64,000 bases of DNA from Gavia stellata. Lineage: Eukaryota > Chordata > Aves > Gaviiformes > Gaviidae. The stretch spans positions 808,501-872,500 of the forward strand of contig NC_082604.1 in the NCBI RefSeq assembly GCF_030936135.1, read 5' to 3'. Shown here piece after piece: positions 13,301 to 27,339 of this stretch. Positions within the stretch are counted from its first letter, which is position 1. The number at the start of each line of letters is the position of its first letter. The position numbers were made by a program, and so were the translations under genes. Below the pieces are notes generated by a model. That model did not search any database, was not told where the DNA came from, and saw only the letters and a list, made by a program, of their open reading frames with translations.

Positions 13301-16300
13301 GGGCCTTGAGAATTTTAGCTTTACCAAAGGTCAAGATGAACTTTAATCTGAAAAGCTGTGTAAAGCATTCAGTCCCACCATCTGAGGCTCTGCTGACTTC
13401 CTCCAGACTTCTCAATACTTTGATATTGCAGGCTGTTTCTTCTCTGACTGCAGACAAATAAACCTCCAGATCTGTTAGTCTCTAATTCTGACTTGGGTAA
13501 GATAAGGTGAACATCACTATTTATCCCTGCATGAAATAAGTATGTACTTTCTCTACAAAGCTGGACTTCTCTACAGGACAATGGAAAACGAAAAAAAAAA
13601 ACCCAACCCCAAAACAACCACATTAGCTTCTTTGTTTCCAGGCCACCTAACACATTTTTCATTTTGATTCCATTCTGTGACCCCACACACCTTCACACAC
13701 ATGCATACACACCCACTCCCTCTTTTTATCCAACTGTCACAATCCAGCGTTGCAAGACGCTGACCTTGCAGCATATCCAAGCTCTGCTCTTGCTGCGTTA
13801 CTGCCTTTGTTGATCTGCCTCGCTCACACAAAAAAGGATTTCTTTCTTTACGGAGCCACCTGTGTCTGCCAGGCCACTCACCACAGCCCTGAAGAGCCTG
13901 AATATCACTGGTGTGGTAGCGTCCTGGCAACTGGACAGAGTAAGGCTGAGAAAACAAGACACAGCAATGACTGGAAAGTTATCAGAGGTAACAGGAGTGT
14001 GGCTAGAAACACAAAACTGTTCTTCATAAACAAGTGCAAACCCTGTGCTGTAGTAAAACATCCACTGGAGGGTGTGCGTGCACACAGAATTCAATTCACG
14101 CTTCCTACCCAGGAGGACAGCATTACTGAGAAAGGTGCAAGGAGAGCTTTGTTTGCAATAAATGCAAGAACATGTTTAGTATTGGAAAAAAAATCATCCA
14201 GCACATTCAACAGCCATGCAATCAAACCCTGAAGAAGGATAACCTACCTGAAAACCCCAGCTACCAACCTGTAACATATGCTAGTTCTAATCCTCTCGAA
14301 AAATGGGGATTTAGCAGCCTAAAAACCGCAGCATAAAGAAACTGTATTCCAGTTCAGCAATTTCAGGGTCACATTGAAAGGGATTACAGAGAAGAGATGA
14401 ATTTGACTTATGCTTAAGCGCTCTTAGGACTGGGTCATAAAACTTTACTTTCCCTTTTGTGCCTCTGCAAAGAACTTGATCTGTACTCAAGTTTGAGTTC
14501 TAGATGCTTCTTCCAGGCTCACTCTCAGAACAACTAGTCTTTTACCTGAATAAATCGGTAGAGTCTTATAGGATAATGGGCAACTTTCAAAAGGAAAACA
14601 CAAGACCTACTGTATACGGCTTAAGTGTCATTTTTTACTTACCAGTGTCTTCCCTCTATTCTGTGTAGGCATTCACGCTTCAACATGCACAGGCTCCAGA
14701 GTGAACCAACTCTCTTCTTCCTATTCATGACTCCGAACAATGGATTAGTGATCACCCTGAAGCCAGATAAGAAATAGTTTACATCTATTTAATAATTTTG
14801 TAAGTAATTATTTCAAAATTATTTCGCTTGCATCTTTATCTTTTTAATCTTTTACCACAGAGAAAGACCACGTTATCCAAAACCACATCCGAGCTGCCCA
14901 GAACAACATCACTAGCCCATGACTGATAAATCAGGAGCACGGCCAACAAAAAGCATGAGTCCTTTGACAGCCCTTCCTTTGTTGAGACTACATGCTTCCA
15001 GGATTTCCACTGCATCTAGGCTAGAATTAGATTAGCGTTCTTACCTCCCAGTTCTGTAATGACTCTCAAAGTACTCGGGAGGTATTCCTTGATGTCAAGA
15101 GCTGGGGCATAATGGGATCACATTTCATTTTGCATCCATTTATAGTTTTGGAGAAAAGCTTGAAGTTTAAAGATGGGGCACGTAAAGTCACCACTTGGAG
15201 TCTTGAACTTTTTAACACGATCTCAAGATTTTTGCAACAGCTTTCCAAGAAATACAACGAGGATTTAGGTGGAGGATGGCCTTTGGAGAGCACGAGGGCT
15301 TTGTCAATGATGGTTCCGCAGTCAACATACGCTTCCTCTGTTTCTGAAGAGGGATGTGTGGCTACAGGAAGCTTCCACTTTCAGCCCCATGGACTCCATC
15401 TAAAGTCCAGTGCAGTCAATGGGGATCCTTCAGTGAACTCTCACTCTTACTAAATCCGATGAGCTAGAGGGCAGTGACAAGCACTTAGGCAGTCCTCCCT
15501 GTTTCTGAGAGCAACAGGTAGCATTTCCCGGACCCTACTATTCTCTTTCAATTCCTACACTCACCAAACCCATTTCCTAACAAGTTTCAGTACACATGTT
15601 CCCACTGACTCCCCATGACAGAACCTCCCTGTAACATCCGTAGTTTTTTTCCGAAAATGTTGAACAGGCACAGTTTCATATAGAACACTCAATCTGATGG
15701 AGCTAAGACACTACACAAAATTTATATTTCATTATTTTGGCTTTTTCCACTGTTAAAAACCCTCATTCAAACTGCTTTTAAGCACTACATTCAGTAGACT
15801 GCTGCACACCTGTAATCTCAGCTCTCACCACAAGAATTGCATTGTATACCTGCTATCACTCACTTGACCACCTATTTTGCTCTTTGTCATAGCTGCAGTT
15901 TGTGATGCTAATTAAAAGCAAATTTACATATCTGAAACTATTTAGGTTTATTTTTTGACACAGCAGTAATTCACTCTTCTGCGTGAATTAAAAGTCTTGC
16001 CTACCTGCTTCACCTTTTTTTTTAATCTTTTTCCTCAGCTATCTGGTCACTCAGCCCTAAAACAAGCTCTGGAAATATTATCAGGAGATGTCATAGTGCA
16101 CGTTGCAAAGAGTATTTTCACGGTTTGAACAGACAGCACCCTGATTTATTTCCTACTTAATTTAAATACTGTGACCAGTTCACTGATAAAGTTCCACTAG
16201 AATAACGTAAAAAAGCGATAACATAAGAAAAATCGGTTTCATTTCCTCCAGGGTTCATTAGAAAATATTTAACTTTTACTAATTCTTACCGGTAGTACAT

Positions 16301-18037
16301 CCTAAAAGCTGGCCTTGTTAAAGACTGAAGAACAGATGGACTTTTGTTCTTCCCACACTGCATGCAGTTTTAAAAAGGCCTGGATCTCATGGTGTGGAGA
16401 GGAAAGGCTAATGTGAAGTCCGCCCTGCAGGAGAAGCCCTGAAGTATATCCACTCGCATGGTGAGATATTTTTACGTGTTTAAGCAGCAAGACATTTCTC
16501 TCGAGCTTGTGTGAAGGGAAATGACACAAGAAGTGTGAAAGAACAGCAAATGCTTTTCCAGAATAAGCTGGAGTGGAATAGATGCCTGTGACTCTTCACT
16601 CAACTCCTGCTCAGATTTTGGCTAGCAGCTCGTGCTAAGGCCTGATGCATGCTGGCAGCTGCGCCACTGGGTCAAAGCGAGGGCAACGCATGGGCAGGGC
16701 AGGTGCCCAGAAAGAGCAAAAAGGCCGTGATGCAGCCACTATCACCTGCAGCTGGTTGTCTCCCGCAGCCGTCTTCTTTGCAGATTGATTGTCTGGCAGT
16801 TTCCTCAGAACCTGCTAACTCTTGGAAATGGTAGAGACCAAACATCCAAGCTCAAAGGTATAAAAACTTACCCAAAAAGCTCTTCAAGCAGATCCAACAG
16901 CAGCCGGACTACTGAGGCTTTTGTACTTCCCGGTGGGATACAGGGGATGCCCGCACTGTGATGGAGGAGGAAGGATGAGCACTCCCACCATTGGCCAGGC
17001 AACTATTTTGCTCACCGGTGCACAAGTTATAAATTGTGAGTTACAACTTATGAGTTAGAGAACTTGTGAGTGAGAAACCCCATGACTTTAAGCAATGAAT
17101 TTGTGAATACACGTTAGACTAGTCTGTGTAAAGGGGATTGAGTCCTTGTTTGTTTGCCTTCTTTCCTAATGAGCTCATAAAATAAAGTTTAATTTACAGA
17201 GTACAAGATCCTGTAAATTTGAGAGATCCAAACGGACCATGATAGTGCCAGCAGAGCAGTACCTCAGTATACGTCAGTGTGGGAAGTTGAATTTTGTCTC
17301 CACATGGCATCTGTATCAAGTTGACACGCTCACCTTTCATGAGGACATGACACTTGCACTCTTTCATCCAGTTAGTTCATCCAAACAGTAACACATCAAA
17401 GTTGAAGTGATGACTTGTTATTTTACTCTTCAGTATGATGAACAGGAAAGCAAAAATACAGTGCAAATTCCTGTTGATGTGGTACAGATGGATCTCTATA
17501 TATGCCCAAAATTGACTATGAATGCACTTTCAGGCTGTCCTGTTGAATATTTGGATCTCAGACTGCACAGTCCAGAGCAGGTGCTGCCTTGGGAAGCTAA
17601 CAGAGCAGCAGAATAGAACTGTTTGGAAACTAATGCTGTTAACAAATGCTTCACGTTGTTCAAAGTTTGCCTCTATCTGCAAGTCATTGCAAGCAGCACC
17701 TCTTACAAAGAAAACAAAATAGAATATTTAACTATAAACTCATACCTTAGACCAGCCTAAGGCTACATATACCAATGCTCTGTACAACAAACAGCTTGTG
17801 CACTGAAGAGCATTGCTGGGTTTCACAATTATATGTTTGGATTCTGTGCCTAGGAATTAGAATTAATATTAGACCAACTGCAAGAGCCAGGTCACACACA
17901 GGAAAGGCCAAGAAAATTACCAGAAACAATACAGAAATAAAAAAAAAAAAAAAAGAAAGAAATGGCGTGTGTGAATCAGCATAACCAATACCAAGCAGAA
18001 GAGATAGCTGTCACATCTGAGGTCACTCATGAGATTT
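7307..18037. other. AT-rich gene desert or long intron, no gene supported
   Basis: About 10.7 kb without a recognisable coding family, RNA gene or clear repeat apart from short homopolymers. Several minus-strand segments have acceptor- and donor-like borders and stay open (for example 16872-16955, 14655-14767, 15038-15104), but their phases do not join into a transcript. See rejected items. Confidence 0.5.
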
Positions 18038-18461
18038 CACAGAATCACAGAATCACTAAGGTTGGAAAAGACCTGTAAGATCATCAAGTCCAACCATCAA
18101 CCCAACCCCACCATGCCCACTAAACCATGTCCCACAATGCCTCGTCCACACGTTCCCTGAACACCTCCAGTGATGGTGACTCCACCACCTCCCAGGGCAG
18201 CCTGTTCCAGTGCTTCACTGCTCTCTCAGGAAAGAAATTGTTCCTAATATCCAGCCTGAACCTCCCCTCGTGCAACTTGAGGCCGTTTCCTCTTGTCCTA
18301 TCACTTGTCACTTGGGAGAAGAGGCCAACACCCACCTCCCCACAACCCCCTTTCAGGCAGTTGTAGAGAGCGATGAGGTCTCCCCTCAGCCTCCTCTTCT
18401 CCAGACTGAACAACCCCAGCTCCCTCAGCCGCTCCTCACCCCCTTTAATCTCCTTCAGAAA
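18038..18461 (-). mobile_element. CR1 LINE 3' fragment
   Basis: On the plus strand it begins with the reverse complement of the CR1 3' end (cacagaatcacagaatcact, then the 'aggttggaaaagacc' block). On the minus strand it encodes the end of CR1 ORF2: [50 protein letters not shown]. It is 5'-truncated to about 425 bp and belongs to the same subfamily as the pieces at 38.5 and 45.6 kb. Confidence 0.92.
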
Positions 18462-21400
18462 GGTTTTCTTATCAAGTATGAAAGGGTTAATGATATAGTG
18501 ATACATCACAGCAGAAACTGAGTTGTTCTGTGCAATGGCACTAATCACCGACGTGCCTCTTTTTACAGCCTAGGTTGTAGGAAAGCCAAACATGCAACTA
18601 TACATTACTTTCGTGCAACAGTTTCCTTCCCATGTTTCTCTACAAATCAAGATTATCGGAGTATTGCTCGGTCCATTCCCTCTGTGTTTTAAAACAGGAA
18701 GCCGATCACTTCCCACACGGTACAGCCACAATACATCCACGTTGATTCCTGGAAAAGAAGGGAAACTGCAAGGAAGTGCAGCCCAGTATGGGAAAGGAGA
18801 GGCATATCAAAGTGTCAAAAGGGGTGCGTTACTTTCCAGACCACTGTGCTCTTATCCTGCTGCAACTCCCATTGACCACAGTGAGACTGACAAATGACAC
18901 GCTACCTCTGCTGCCCGCCTTCATGTTCACAGCACATTTAGAAACCAGTGTCACAAGTTAGTTATAGAACCTGGTGCAAGCTTGCAATGCTTGCGGTAAG
19001 ATCCTACCTCCCTGGCATCCTCTTTGTTCCTTATGCTTGGATTCTACATAACATTTTTCTCACCAAAATAGAAAAAGCAAATTACAAAAAGGAGAAATTT
19101 TTCAGAACTTTGTTTTGGCTGAACTTCTGTCCCTGTTACAGGTCTCACTAGCTAAGCTGATTTTTCTTAAACTCCCCCACAACTGCTATAAATTATAAAA
19201 CATTATAATCTAAATCTTTCCTGACATTCTTTCAATTTTTACTTCCATTTTGGTTATGCTTAGGTACCTCTAACTCCCAATCAGAAACTCATTATTTAAC
19301 ATAAAGTCATGCTAATGTCAACGAGCTTTAGATCAAATTTCTAATGTTAGCAAAGCAACTAGAGAACTAATAATTTTGCCCCACTTTTTAAGTTAAACAT
19401 CACATAGTTTTTAGCTGATTTAAAAATTCAAGTTTCAGGCTAGTGCCATGGGCACCATCGTATTTGATTTAAGCATCTAGGAAAACATGCTTTTAACGAA
19501 AAACTCGCCATTGCGGCGCCAACGGCAAAGCCATAGACTTCAGTGAAAACTTTCACGCTGACTTTAATAGACTTTGGACAAAGGCCATCTATAGCTTGAG
19601 GAGCTCTGTTACAAATGGTTCCGGCCAGGGCTACCAACTGACATAATTCAGCTGTGAAAGAGGCTGCAGCCTGAGAAAACTGAGCTTGCTTGTTGGCAAA
19701 GCCTGAGAAGATGTGCCTTAAAGGAGGAGCACAGGAGTGCTTTGCGCCTCTGCCCTTCCTTCTTGCAGGAAAATGAAAAGTGGATGCTGGTAAGGGGAAA
19801 TAATAGAGTGGCCACACCCAACTAACTCCTTTTATTTTTCATGTCTTTGATGTACAATTTCAATGCCATTTCCTCCCCTTTTTGAAAGGCTCAGTAGATC
19901 AATATTTATATACGCATATTCCAAAATGCTACTCAACGCTATTTCCTGGTTATATCTGATACCAGTGTGTGCCAACTGCTAAGAAAAATCAGCAACATGC
20001 TCCCCAAGTGAGTGAAAAAGTCCAGGTGTTTTCTGCCCATCACCTTTGTTTGCCTAGAACATGAATTCAACTCACACCTACGTGGCAGAGTCACACACTT
20101 CAGCAGACATATTATTTCTAGCAAACAGAGCGTATTAGGACTCCCATCCCTGCCTCATTATGCAAGGACCCTATAAATGATGTAACTGGAAAGAATACCC
20201 TTTTCAAGGTCACTGCTGAGGACAGAGCGGTGGGAGCAGAAGCAGTGAGTTCCTTTTGCAGATGAGCTGGAAATCATTTCCAGTTCATCTAGGTCTCTCT
20301 TCTTTGTCCAGCACCTTAAAGAACCAGACAATTTACTTTTAAAAATCAAATTGGTGTATCTTTCTTTCTTTGTGTGTTTGTGTTTTTGGGTTTTTTTTTT
20401 TTGTTTTTCCCAAGTCAGATTGGGTGAAATTGATTTTGACACAACCTTTATTAGAGCCACGGGAAATTGAGAGGCGTTAGCTGATGACCATGGAAACCAT
20501 GCTATGCATCACAAAACAGATATTCTTGGTACTCTGGTGACTGGTAGAAGCTCTGATGACAACATCATATTTTCTTGTTGCCACTAGGGAATTTAATGGT
20601 TGAACACTTGTTGCCAATATTATTTGCAACTAGAATTCCTGGGGACAGTTACATCCCTGGGGGTATTGCAGGGTGCGTGTAAATATCTAATTGAAGAGAT
20701 GGAGATACGACAAGCAAATCACTTATACGGTAGCATGCAAGTCGCACTTGGCTTCCAAGGGTCTCACCAGCAAGGAAATAGTAATTCAGAGCTACGCAAA
20801 CTCATACCCTGGAAGACCTAAGACCTTATGTTATCCTAAAGGCTGCGATGCAATGAGAGCAATGCTGGTGGACAGCATGGTGGTAAGAGTTTTCCGTCCC
20901 CCGTGTTTGGAAGGAAGGGTCAAACCTCAACAATCTGAATGCAAATCTTGCCTGCAAGCATGTTTTCTGCACTTTTTCCCCCTAACAACCAGCTCCCACA
21001 AAACCCTCAGTATAGGACCTAACCATGTCGTCTACAAACCATAACCAATGCACCATCGTGCTCTGTGTTGTACAGCATTTGTCTTAAGAACCCGGCAGCA
21101 CATGGCTCTACACCAGCTCCTGGGTGACATGACACCAGGATTAATTTTGACTTCATGTAAGCATATGCTTGGAGACTGGCTGAAGACCAATTGATCTACA
21201 AAATTTATCTCCCCATGTGATGGCACGTAACGAAAGTGCAGTAACGAATAATGGGTATACTGGAAACAAAACTCTTAAGAGTACTCTCAAATTCTTTCAT
21301 TAATTTACCGTATGATTTTGGTGTATTTCACCTTTCTACATCCGCTTACCTAACCTAAAATTAAGATGAAGCACGTACTGAGAAGCACTGAGATGTTTCA

Positions 21401-23895
21401 TTAACATTGGTCAAGTTATCTGAGATGTTTGAAGGGAATGGATCAGAGGTGAAGCACTGTAACTAAGCACTGCTTATTAGAGCGTTCAGTGATGTTTTGT
21501 CATGAGATGAGCTTTTGTCTCCCAAGCAGATTTAGCAACAGGACCACTTTTAATGGGCAAATGGTGTTGAAGACATCCACATTTGTCTAATTTTACTGAA
21601 ATGGGATCTAGCGTTGTATCGCAAAAGAGAAAAGGAAGTCCTCAGAACCCACAGTGTGAGAGAAGTGATGGGTGGTTGTCATAGCCTACCCCAGGTATCT
21701 CCCAATCTTCCGAAAGCAAGCTTTCCGAAAGAAAGCTACCCTAAACCTAGGCTGGCAGAAGTTAAACCTGGAAAATAGCTTGCTTTCCCAAGCCAGATCT
21801 CCACCTGAAAAATCTCCTTTCATGATTAGAGTCTCCCCTGTCTATTTTGCCATAGTGAAAAGTCCCACAGCAATGCAATTGTTCAAGGAAATGGGACACT
21901 CACTTACTATTTATGAGAACAGAACTAGGACTGTTGGATTCCAAAAGAGGCTTTTCCATTAGACTGCTAGGAAATCTAACATAAATAGAATTCTCTGGTC
22001 CAAAATAAAAATATTTCTAAATAAACACATTCCAATTATTCCTCCTAAGAGCTAAAAGCCTGACTTTTAAAGCATTCCAGATATGCTTTATGTAATTATA
22101 TTACAAGCCCTTCACATGAAAAGAAAAAACTCTAAATGGATGGGAAGTATGGCATCTGGACCAGCAACTTGGTTCCTGAAGTTATGCTTATTCAGTCAGG
22201 GACCAGAGACTTTTCTCATCTTTCTCAGGGATTCATGGGCATAAGGTATTGAGGATAGTAGCTTAGCAGGTCTAAAAAAAAAACCAAAACAAAAGAGATA
22301 ATTCTGAGAAATTAGGACGCCATTTATATTAGATAGGGCGAAACATTCATAAGAGATCTTAATCCTTCTGCTTAAGGGTATAGGCCAAACATGAACTGCC
22401 TGCACGTTAGAGAACAAGTCTACCCACCCTTTGGGCAAGTCATTCAATAAGGTGGGCGCAGACATTCATTGACCTTCCTCCAAAGCGAGTAGCTTTGCCT
22501 TCTGATCAATAACTTATTTAGATGGACATTTGGGCCCATCGTAGACACCAAAGTGTTCCACACCCAGCTTTCTGCACTCACCTTAATTCTACAAGCAAGA
22601 GAACAGCAGAAATCTCTTCTCAACATTTAACATGGAAAATTTCACTACCACTAGATTTTGTTATTTGCAGCAAGAACTGGGCAGCCAGTGCAGAGTGACT
22701 GTTAGTTCCCTGCACTAATTGTGATTAATCTGTCCTTTTTCTTTTGTCCTTGCTCTTGTTCATCTTGCGTTGAGCTATAGCCTGCTGCAGTTCTTCCCAA
22801 TGTCACAACAGCTTCTAACATAAAAGGAGATACCCTTCAATGCTATCTCTAGATACCAACACATACCAATGTATGTGTCGTAACATATAATTAGCATTCA
22901 ATTCACACACAAGAAAACAGGCAATGATTCTCTTCTCTAAGGTACAGCTCCTTTTAAGAACACTGTTTTAGCTTTCTACTGGTTTCCGTAGGGGCTAGAT
23001 CCTAAAATGGACATACCATGTTAATAGGGATTCGATTCACACAAGGAGCTCTCCTTTACTTGCGCTAGGAGAAACCACATTTAATCTCTCAGCTGAAAGG
23101 CAGCGTTTCAAGTAGCAGTTAAAGAAAGTTTGATGGATTTATAAACTAGAAGAAAAACTGAACAACAGCATGCCATTCAAGTCGTCAGATACCACTCTGA
23201 TTATGTTTTAAAACAGGAGTTTGTTATACCGAAAGTTGCAATGGTGACCAGTTCTACGAAGAACTGTGCCGGCCTCCCGTGCAGTATAAAGCCCAGGCAA
23301 GCACAGGAGCTGAGAGTTTTCCTCTTGGCTACAGAACCCACTTTCTGTGGGGAGGCAACCAGACACACAGTTTACTGCCTGGGGCTCTGATCCAACTAAG
23401 CCCAGAGCAAACAAGCTGTCACTCTTTTTCTACCCCATCCCCAACAGCTGCCACACGTCCAGGTGTTTGTTGCCGCCACAGACCGATCAGGATCCCATAG
23501 GCCTGTAGTGGAAACCAAATGTGACAATTATCTTGCGTTTGATTATAGCTTCCTACAGAATACCAGGTTAAATTATCTGCAAACATCCACATTGTTTTGG
23601 AGTTTGCACAGCCCGATAAACTGAATCCCAGAGCAAATCTACAATGCGACATCTCATTAGAACAGGTTTCTTCTAAGGGATTTTAACCTAGTATTGGTAA
23701 GAAAAACCAGCATACTGTAACAAAGACACTCATCTCTTGATGACACCCCACCTTTAAGTAAGGATACAGTTCAGTCCATGTGCAATCCCTAAGTATCATA
23801 TTCCTTTCTCCTTCCCTGTTGTTGAAATTTTACACAAGGTTAGCGAGTCCACGGCCCATCCACCAGCTCTGTGTAGGTTCCTGACTGCGGGTGAA
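18462..23895. other. No gene recognised
   Basis: AT-rich unique-looking DNA. Only short open frames of no known family. The part at 23.2-23.7 kb could belong to the retroviral remnant next to it, but I cannot support that. Confidence 0.45.
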
Positions 23896-24690
23896 TCAGT
23901 CTCTGCAGCAGTGGATGTTCCCTCGGTGGCAGGAGGGTTTCCTGGTTCCAATCCTAGAGCAGTCGCTGCTTTCAGGTGGGAGCGATGGATTTTTTTTTCT
24001 TCCATCTTTACTGCTGAGAAAGGTTAGCAATACCAAAAATGGTTCCTCCCACCAAGGAGATAAGTTATCCTTTCTTTTGTGTACTCTTACCCAAACGTAA
24101 TTCCCTGGCTTGAAGGGGTGCAGAGCCCCTGCTAGAGGTACTGGTTGTATTGGCTGTGCCTGGGCCTGATTGTATTTTAAGTATTTATATACCGTTAATG
24201 CAATTAATTCTGCTGCTTGTGCGCTCAGCTTCGGACTGAGTGGTGAAGCCTCCGCTACTTCATTGACAGGAGTTACTGAATAACCCATAAGCCGGTTGCC
24301 ATTCAGGTAATGCAAGGACCCGTCTACAAATAGTTCCAGGTGGGGATCTAGAAACGGTGCATCTCTTAAATCTTCCCGAGTCTTTTCAGCTTCACCTGTC
24401 GTTACTACACCATCGTGACGTGGAGTTCCTTCCCCAGGTAAAGGCAGTAGAGTAGCAGGGTTCAGCGTGTTAGTTAACGTCCCTGAGGCTAATCCTTTCC
24501 CTTCCTTGACCACAGGCAGAAACGGGTGCCAAGCCCCTAGCCCGTTATTGCCTCCATCGTGAATAGTTATCTGGTAGTGCCTCCTTAGGAAAGAAGGGTG
24601 TTTATTTTCCTCCCACTGGGTCCAACACAAAGCAGTTTGCATGCTGTCCCGTGTCAGCCAGTCCATCCTCCTGTCCCACAGCACAAAATG
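23896..24690 (-). mobile_element. Endogenous retrovirus remnant, gamma-type pol pieces
   Basis: Minus-strand fossil with three recognisable gamma-retrovirus-like pol parts: the LNPATLLP motif at the end of reverse transcriptase, an RNase H start (LELFVDGS, then AAELIALT) and an integrase C-terminal block (PFKPGNYVWVRVHKRK, PWWEEPF). It is broken and only a small share of a full provirus is left. No paired LTRs or env could be recognised. It is probably old, since no flanking complete structure remains. The class call (class I, gamma/epsilon-like) rests on these motifs. Confidence 0.8.
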
Positions 24691-27339
24691 TTGTCGTCAC
24701 GCTGCCCACCGAACGTGTCTGTTGGCTATGCGGTGAGCCTGGGACAGCTGTGCTCTTAACGAAAGCAACTTAGTTGAGCACCAGGGTTACTATCACTACC
24801 TATGGCTATAGCCTGAGGGAGATGGGAAAGGTCTTTGTCTGAGCAGGAGCTCTGCAGGCATAAATGCAGATAATTCTGCTAGCGGAACCAAGTGAGCCAA
24901 CAAATTGTTGGGATGGGAACATCTCTCATCACGCAATTTTTCAATGAAAACGTAGGAACTTAGGGAAAGAGTTGAGCTGGGTTTGAGCATCTTTGCTCCT
25001 GAAGTGGAGGCGTCTATGCAGTCAGTATGATGACCTCAAATGAGAACAAGTTCCTCACTGAATCTAGGCGATGCTCTTACCGTAAAGTGGGAAGAATTAG
25101 GGCAGTTGTATTAAGGTCTCAGGGAATCTCACCTTGGATATGGAGTGCAAGTTTTGGTAACCTGGTTGCAAGAGTTGAAGTAGAATAAGAGTAAATGAGG
25201 AGAAGAGCTGTTAAGGTGTTAGGGGGAACGGTGATCCAATTAATGAAGAGAAGGTAGTTGTGTTTATTGGAATGCTTAGCTGAGTGAAATGAATGCAGGA
25301 CTGTGGACCATAGAGCACTAGGGATAACCGAGAATGGAAGAGGCGTAGTGAAAGGAACTGGTAAGAGAGGACCCAAGAGTGTGCAGGTGCACGCAAGTAT
25401 GAAGACACATCTGTTGGCAAGTTAGAAGGCTCCTACCTAACGGTTGGTTGACTTTGGAACAATTTTTTCCTGTAAAGTGGCACGAAACCAGCTGGTTGCA
25501 GTGTGGAACTTGGTTTAGAGAAGCAGCTCTGTTGCAGGGTTGCCTGGAACAACAGGACTCATGATGCAGGAGGCCCTCACAGGACAGTTTCCCTTATCAG
25601 CAGCTATTGGCTATGAGCTTTATATCATTAGGTTAACAGCTGTATCTGTGTGTTGCCTGGACTACAGTTAGTTTTGTCCTACAAGCAGTAAACTAGAGAA
25701 TAGTTTAGTGTATCCTCTAGCAAGCATAACATTGAAGACACAGGAGGACTGTCACCCTGTTGTGGGCAGAGTTGTTAAATCTATCTCTCAAATACTGCAG
25801 AAGAAGCTACCTGGGCAGTTCTGCTGTACTGACTCTCCTTCTTGAAGAAGGAAGAGCTTCCGAGGCTGTTCTATTTCCTTAACTTCTTCCCAGTGGAAGA
25901 GAAGCCAAGGAGTGGGTGAGCTTCTGTAGCTGCTTCTTTATCTCCTTTCAAGGTAGAAGTAAGGACCAGAGAAGAGCAGGCCCTTGCGGAGACGGTGGTC
26001 TGGAATAAGTATGAGACACTTGCCTGATGTTCTAGTGATCTGGTTTTGTGAGAAAGAGGAACCTGAAGCCCAGTGGAATGCCAATTCAAGCGGCAGCTTC
26101 TCCTCCTGTTGCTGCAGAGTCTGCCAGATCCCTGGGCTGTGTTGATGCAGGAAGAAAATGGACATTGAAGATAATACTAGTGCTGGGGAAATAGAAAAGT
26201 TGCAAATGAATTTATTCTTGTCCAGCTTTAACGCAAGTGTAGAGTGTGTAGTGGGAGGGGGGGTGGTGTTGGTTTGTGTGTTTATGGCCTCAGCAGTCTC
26301 CAGCACTAATGACATGGGGCTGGTACTTACAATGGGGTGTTATTTTCACCTTCCTTTCTCTAATTCTTGGCACCAACTTTGTTTGACTCTCTGTTTGAAC
26401 AGATGTTTTGACATAAGCGATTTTTACACAATAGTTCAAAAGAGAAGCAGCAGATTACTGACAAAGTGTTGTAAAGTTCTTAGAAAAGTGGCTGGATATT
26501 TCCTTATAATTCACGGGCAGGATTTACAAGTCCTGCAGATATTTTGCCCTTTAAAAGTTTTACACTAGCATTTTGACTAGCCTAATGGTTGCTGCCACTT
26601 ATTATTTAGGTAGCCAAGTTCACTACAAAACTCGGCATTCTTCCCCGTAAGAAATGGCGAGGCGGCAGCGTTAGGCATCCAAGTGCCGCATTGCTGAAGC
26701 TTTTCAGCTGGGCACCTCTCGCACGCACAGAAATGTCCCTCCGCTCTTTGCTCTTGGGGTGGCTTTTGAGCTCCTGCTTCACACACAGCCTTTAGCAGAG
26801 AGTGGGGACCAGCAGGGCTGGGGCTGCAGCCAGTTCCCTGACTGCTGGGACGGTGGGGTCATTCCTCATCCAGATGTTTCTTCTCTTCCCTGGGGGTACC
26901 CTGACTAGCTCCCTCCTGGCCTCCTTTAGTGCATTGTGGGTTCTGGCGCTGTGTGGGCAAATGCACTCCCCAAGCACCGTTTGTAGACAAAAATAGAAAT
27001 CCATTCCCAGTCCCGCTTACTTTCTTCTCTCAACTAAGAAAGGCTCTGTGATTTCAGGAGCAGCGCTTCTGCGAGGGCATGGTCATGCACCCAGGGGATG
27101 CTCCCAGACTTCAGCACTCTCCCACTGGCTGCTCTGCAGGGTCGACTAGAAGTAAAAACTAAGCAGGTTTTTGCAAGAGAAAGAAACGGGAGGCATGCAA
27201 CCCTCTTTCCCTTGATGTCCTGCCTCTGCTTTTATTTGCTGTTTAAAATGGAAAAACCAAAGCAACAAACTCAGCTGTGGTTCTATACAGAGCTGGGGGC
27301 AGCGGCTGAGACAGCAGGAGATGGCGCTGCCACCCAGAC
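24691..27339. other. No gene recognised; base composition shifts near 26.6-27.3 kb
   Basis: AT-balanced at the left, more GC-rich from about 26.6 kb. No coding family recognised. The stretch just right of the retroviral remnant could hold more of that element, but nothing readable was found. Confidence 0.4.

Noticed and set aside
14655-15104. Minus-strand splice-bounded open segments (14655-14767 and 15038-15104)
   Set aside because: Each is open with fair splice borders, but the phases do not match between them (phase 1 end against a start needing phase 2), and neither resembles a known protein, so chance is the simplest reading.
16302-16529. Minus-strand ORF near 16.4 kb as a last exon
   Set aside because: All three frames give short peptides after an acceptor-like site; none is recognisable and no upstream exon joins in phase.
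23208-23652. Possible LTR or env part of the retroviral remnant
   Set aside because: A TATA-like stretch and a short open frame occur, but no paired copy, tail motif or env signature supports it.
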